A DNA stretch of 64,000 nucleotides from Macrocybe gigantea (taxonomy: Eukaryota > Basidiomycota > Agaricomycetes > Agaricales > Callistosporiaceae). The stretch spans positions 395,087 through 459,086 of the forward strand of contig SJRY01000283.1 in the NCBI GenBank assembly GCA_011319805.1. Reading direction: 5' to 3'. Positions 59,009 to 64,000 of the stretch are shown here, piece after piece. Under the pieces are notes generated by a model, which had not been told where the DNA came from, did no database searches, and worked only from the letters and a program-made list of their open reading frames with translations. Each line of letters opens with the position of its first letter. Positions within the stretch are counted from its first letter, which is position 1. Position numbers and translations under genes: made by a program.

Positions 59009-62000
59009 TAAGTATATAACACGTGCCGCTGGCACTTTTATGCCCCCCGGCCTTTTGTAATGCACTTTAAATATTTAATCCAATAGTACTTCATTATATA
59101 CAAAGTTTTTAGTTACACTATCTATCTTGTCCGCTTCCCATATCGCTTTAATGTTATGTACTGATGTTACCCGTGATATAGCAACATAAAACTGACCATG
59201 AGTGAAAACCGGTGTACGTAAATCCAGCCCAACATGTGTTACTGATTGGCCTTGCGACTTGTTGATTGTCATAGCAAAGCATAAGCGGATGGGAAATTGA
59301 AGCCGAGTGAGTGGGAATGGCACTTGTCCTTCCGGCGGCTCATGCTTGATACGTGGGATGAAGATCAACTCTCCTGCATGATCACCTGTGATGAGCCTTA
59401 GCTCCAGAACACGATTACGGATCCGAGTGACGATTCCTCGACTCCCATTGCAAACACCATGGCCTGTATCCAGATTGCGCAACACCATGACAGGACAGCC
59501 TATTTTGAGAGCTAGCTTGGCCAATGGCAGTCCTGAACAATTGATAGAGTTCAAATACTCTATTGGATAGAGCAGCTGTTCACCATTGTTGCTTGCAGGG
59601 ACCGAATCAGCACTGTGAAAGACTTGCTCTGCTCCAGGAAAGTATCTGAGAATGTAATGGTTCAGAGAGTCCACATCGTCATTGCGGCTAGACAGAATGG
59701 TGCGAGCAGAAAAGTATTGCTGTGGATTCTGGATAGGAGTGTTGATATTGGGATAGATAGTTTGAATAAGAGAAGCAACAGTGTTGTGTTCACAGTGAAA
59801 ATGATCAGGAAGGGTAATGTTGGCATCCATGTCTGTGTGCTGACCATGTCCAACTTGAAGTTGCCACTCTGCAAAAGCACGCTCTTCCAGATTATCAGTG
59901 TTCAATCGCATGTTTCTTCTCAAATGGAGGACTGTAATCTTTCTCCACAATTGAGAACGTAGCATGCATGCACCCACTATCTCTGGACGGGATCCTTTTT
60001 CAATGACAGGAAGAATCTGCTGAAAGTCTCCACCAAAGATGATGGTCAATCCACCAAAGGGTAGATGACTGCCTCGGATGTCTTGGAATGTGCGATCGAC
60101 AGCTTCATGGATGTGACGATGCTGCATAGGAGCCTCATCCCAGATAATGAGATCTGTTATGCGAATCAGAGCAGCAAGTGGTGATGTCTTTGTGATTGTA
60201 CACAGTAGACTCATTAATGAGAATGGGGATTCTGAAACTCGAATGTGATGTGCGACCACCTGGAAGCAGAAGAGAGGCAATGCCAGAAGATGCCACACAG
60301 ATAACAATCTTGCCCTCAGAACAGATGATAGCAAAGAGTATGATAGAGGAATGTCTTGCCAGTGCCTCCTGGACCATGAAGAAAGAAGATCTGTCCTGTC
60401 TTGTTGGCAATAGCCTGTCTGAACTGATCAAAGGCATCTCTCTGCTCTGGATTCAACCTGGCCTCATTCTCTGCTGCCAATTGAGCCTGCTCCTCCTGAT
60501 CATAATTGTGCTGCTCTGCTATGAGATGATTTGCAATCCTTTCATTCCAATTCTGAGTGACCTGTGGCATGGATGGCCAATCCTTGAGAGAGCGGCGAGA
60601 AGATTGGAGAAGCTGGTCAATGAGAAAAAGACCATAATCCATGATGTCTTCATCTGAGGGATTGACACGGATGTTGTCATGCTCGAGATGATAGCGTAGA
60701 TCATCACAGATCTGGGGCCAATATGTGTTCCATAGAGCAGCAGGATCTGAAGGATTGCAATCTCTCAGAATGGTGACAAAGAGATGGCGAAGCTGACGAC
60801 CGGTTTGCATAGCAGCTGCTTCACGTAAACACTGATCCCACTCCTGATCATCTTCAAGAAGGCCACGTGCAAGACAGGCATCTTTGAAAGAAGGGTGTAT
60901 GACTTCTTCATATGTGCGAAGGTCTTCAAAAGATGTTGAGCCTGCGACCTGGGTCAAAAGAAGTCGAAGATAGAAGCGATCGCCTGATGTGGGAGGAGCA
61001 TAATTCATGCGGCCTATAGCAAATCCTCTCTGTCTGGGCTTCCACTCATGCTTCTTGTTGAACACAAACTGGGAAGGAAAGTCCTGATAGAGCACAGTGG
61101 ATGCTGTATCAGGATATTTGACATTGGCCTTGAAATAGGCAGTGAGAGTGGAATCCTGCCTTCCTCCTCGCAAAATGACCTCTGGCATTGACTCTTGACC
61201 ATCCTGCCTCCAAGTAACAAACTGCTCATCTGGAAGGTGAACCTGCAACCGTATGACATTGGGTGCTTGGCCATGAAGTGGACATTGGAAGATGCGCCAA
61301 AGACTTTCACATGCAGAGACATAGCGTGCATCCAGATACTGCCTGACTTCATCACCCACAGTGCCAAACTGCATGGAGACCCGGTCATGACCCTTGTAAA
61401 CATATTTGTAGATGTACTTGACTGCTTTGATAGATGCAATGCACTCCACATTGATATGGCACTGGTACTTCCAGATAAGCCAGGGAGAATAAGAAACAAC
61501 CCAGCGATTATCGACCTGCTTGCCTCGAACATCATGGATATACCGGTGTCTCGACGACGGGTGGCAGCATATGCATTGTCAGTGATGGTGGTATGCTCTC
61601 TGAAGGGCTTTGGAAAGTTCTTGGTGCATTTGCCATTCTCCATACATTGAGCTCTGGGATTTTCTGCACCGCACGGTGTGTGGACCATGAACTTTTTGAT
61701 CAGCTCAAGCAGTTCAGGATTGTCTCTGGGAATTCAGAAGAGAGTAGGCTGTCGATATGCTCAGGAGTCTGAAGTTTAGACTCTGGATCAAGAAAGAGGA
61801 TGCAGTGCATGAGGCAGGCCACGTTTCTGAAACTCGATGACAAAGAGATAGGCTATGACCTTGCCAAAGACACCTTTCTTGATGTCCTCAATCAGCTCAT
61901 CCTTTTTGCGATAAAAGACTCGGATGACCAAATCTGGACGATCAGCTGCTGTCTGGCCAGGCAAAAGCTCAACAGTAATTTCTGTCCAGTTTGGATTGGC

Positions 62001-64000
62001 AGTCATAGTGATGAAGAGATCTCCACCATGACAGAAACGATTGATGGCCAAAGCATCCTGAAGAAGCTGTTGCATGTTTCTGGTGCTTCCTGCAAAGGTA
62101 GCAGGCAGAATGATTCTGCGGCCCAATTCCTCTGTGCTGACATCCACATTGGCAGCCACTGCATCAGCCAATCCAGCATAAATGTCTCCTCGGATTGTGT
62201 TCTGGTTGTGCCAAACCCAACGCAAGCGACTCTGCTCTGCAGTAGCCCAGATATCACAGACAAACTCTTGAAAGAGCTTTTGAGAGAGAAAGAGATGCTG
62301 AGAATCAATGGCAGGAGGACGGGGATGAGGCGGTAGCGATAAAACTGGACCTTGGAAACGTATCTGCGTCGTATTGTAGTAGTATTGCCATTGACCTCAG
62401 CCTCTTCCTCTGGAGCTTCCTCTGGAGCATCTGGCAGCTGTGCATTTGCATTGACATGCTGCAAAGCATCAGCTTGATTGTAGAGAATTTTAGAATGCCA
62501 ACTGAGCTGTCCAGTAGGAAAGAGCAAGACAAATCGGAGGGCTGGATAGAATGGATGGATGTCTGAAATGCGCTGGAGAGGTTCACCAAATCGGCGGTAC
62601 AGAATAATGTCCCGAGCACTCTCAAGTTGATCACCATCACCTGGCAGAATGACAGCAATTTCATTGGTAGTGGGCATATTGTAGCGACGGTGGTCGTAGT
62701 GTCCTCCAATCGCAATACAATTCTGCACTGGTGATCTTCTGGCATATTTCTGGTTTGCTCATATGCCTGCCGATATAACTGCACCCCTGGATGACAACGA
62801 TAAAGCATATCTTGCACTGTGCGAAGAGTTGTAGGATCAAGATGGGTATTCCACTGGTTTGCAATACGGAAATTGTGAGCATCATCAGGATCATAGATGT
62901 AGAGCTGGGCATAGACAGGTGGCTCTCCAGGAGGAGGAAGAAGAGACCCTGCTCTGTGAGAGAGCTCTCCATGAAGTCTAAACACATAGGGAGCATTTCC
63001 ATTGGCCTGAAGAGAAGCATCAACTCGCGCCCAATTGATACCATTGCAAGTGCATTGTTGTAGTTGCGAATGTGTTTACGGAAATTGTTTGCAATGGGAT
63101 TTTGCTCAGAGAGCAAAGTCAAAAAGTTCAGGAGGTGGGTGATCCAGAACAGGAAAGTACAATTTTTGCCTTGATAGCAACATATGCCAAACTTGGGTTA
63201 ACGAATTGAAGACTTGACTAAACGCTCAGAGATCCAATGCAGTGCATGACAGAAAGAACATTCAATGTTCATTCTACCCATGTTATGCTGAGGCCAATTG
63301 GATCAAATGGGCGACGTGCCAACGTGTGGTAATAGTGACAATAGGCAGTGGTGGCAGAGGAGGTGAAGGAGAAGGTGGTGGTGGTGGTGAAGGAGCAAGT
63401 GGTTGAATAGGTAGTAAAGGCTAAATGCAAACTGTTATTGATTGAAATCAATCTAGCTTATTAGAAAAAATGACATACAGCATGAGAGGCAGCAGGAATG
63501 GCAGCAGAAGCAATAGGAGGAGGATATAGGCAATAGCAGTGGTAAAGGAGCAGGTGGTTGAACAGTGGTAAAGGCTAAAAGTCAATCATTATTTATTGTA
63601 ATCAATGTAGCTTATTAGAACAAATAACTTACTGGAGCAATAGAGGAGCATGGGAGCAATGCAGCCAATGCTTGCTGTAAATGAGGCAGGAAGATGCCTA
63701 TAAATAGGAGCAGCAGCAGCTTGAGGAACAGAAGCATGTATAGAAGGGTTCTGCGAATACGCCTCACAGGTTGAAGCTCTGGCAAAGCATTCAACTGTGC
63801 ACGCAGTTCAGCAACAGACAGAGCATTGTAAGCAGTGGCATAGCAACAGGATTGTCAGGAACATGAGCAGGTTCAGCAGGCAGAGGAGGCATAGCAAAGG
63901 GATCATCAGGAACATGAGCAGGTCCAGCAGGCACAGAGGCACAGGAAGAGGCAGAGGAGTCACAATCCGACGACGATGAGGACTGTCCAGAGTGCGGTTA
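59009..64000 (-). mobile_element. Helitron copy E, cut by the window end
   Basis: 3' end at about 59009 (taag instead of caag, hairpin 59023-59035). It continues through the complete RepHel region, the two cassette introns (63478-63421, 63632-63575) and the proline-rich exon up to 64000. The 5' end lies outside. Confidence 0.85.
59075..63300 (-). pseudogene. Helitron RepHel transposase (copy E), several frame breaks
   Basis: Same domain order as copy B: zinc-finger-like segment at about 63250-63190, Helitron-like domain, HUH at about 61815, two-tyrosine motif at about 61420, helicase to 59075. Breaks against A/B: two 2-bp deletions in the helicase (near 60203 and 60325), the HUH motif frame broken at about 61808 (catgaggcag for catgtgaggcag), and further single-base changes near 62335, 62697, 63026 and 63121-63175. 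Two extra single-base insertions near 63120-63170 lie in homopolymers. Confidence 0.85.

Overview
The window looks like nuclear DNA of a basidiomycete fungus, most likely an Agaricomycete. Genes carry many short introns of about 50-120 bp with GT(A/G)NGT donors, and recognisable housekeeping genes sit close together. Long proline/serine-rich tails are common, and the transposons are of Helitron, hAT and chromodomain Ty3/gypsy type. All gene models were spliced by eye from the sequence; no search was run.

Positions 1-33,200 are gene-bearing. In order they hold: a RING/coiled-coil gene (2679-4304, +); a 71-residue HTH protein like the N-terminal part of cyanase (5610-6022, -); ribosomal protein uS11/RPS14 (6468-7181, +); a glycerol-3-phosphate acyltransferase (7630-9810, +); a small unknown protein with its own TATA box (10865-11133, +); a hAT-type MITE with a perfect 8-bp target duplication (11521-12013); two more RING/coiled-coil paralogues (13567-16443, + and 19322-21749, -) flanking a VAMP7-type R-SNARE (17264-18306, +); SEC61B (23975-24454, +); a SET/MYND-like protein (26498-27868, -); triosephosphate isomerase (28317-29342, -); and a roughly 936-residue P-loop ATPase with a putative nuclease domain, of the Crinkler-RHS-type effector class (29674-33086, +).

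Positions 33,211-64,000 are one transposon island: a head-to-tail array of Helitrons on the minus strand. Copy A is 33211-47134, copy B 47135-53100, a short non-autonomous copy C 53101-54834, copy D 54835-59008, and copy E runs from 59009 past the end of the window. Copy A is interrupted by a probable 1.13-kb solo LTR, a 322-bp solo LTR, and a complete 6.5-kb chromodomain Ty3/gypsy element. The last two have clean 5-bp target duplications and exact empty sites in sister Helitrons. The gypsy element shows the signature of Tf1-type self-priming. Copy C carries about 26 copies of a 54-bp minisatellite with a CACGTG in almost every unit.

Conserved genes and transposon copies here repeatedly lack single bases, mostly in short homopolymers. 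Every deficit I resolved is a deletion, so I read most as base-calling errors in the assembly, not as gene decay. I found no tRNA, rRNA or CRISPR array.
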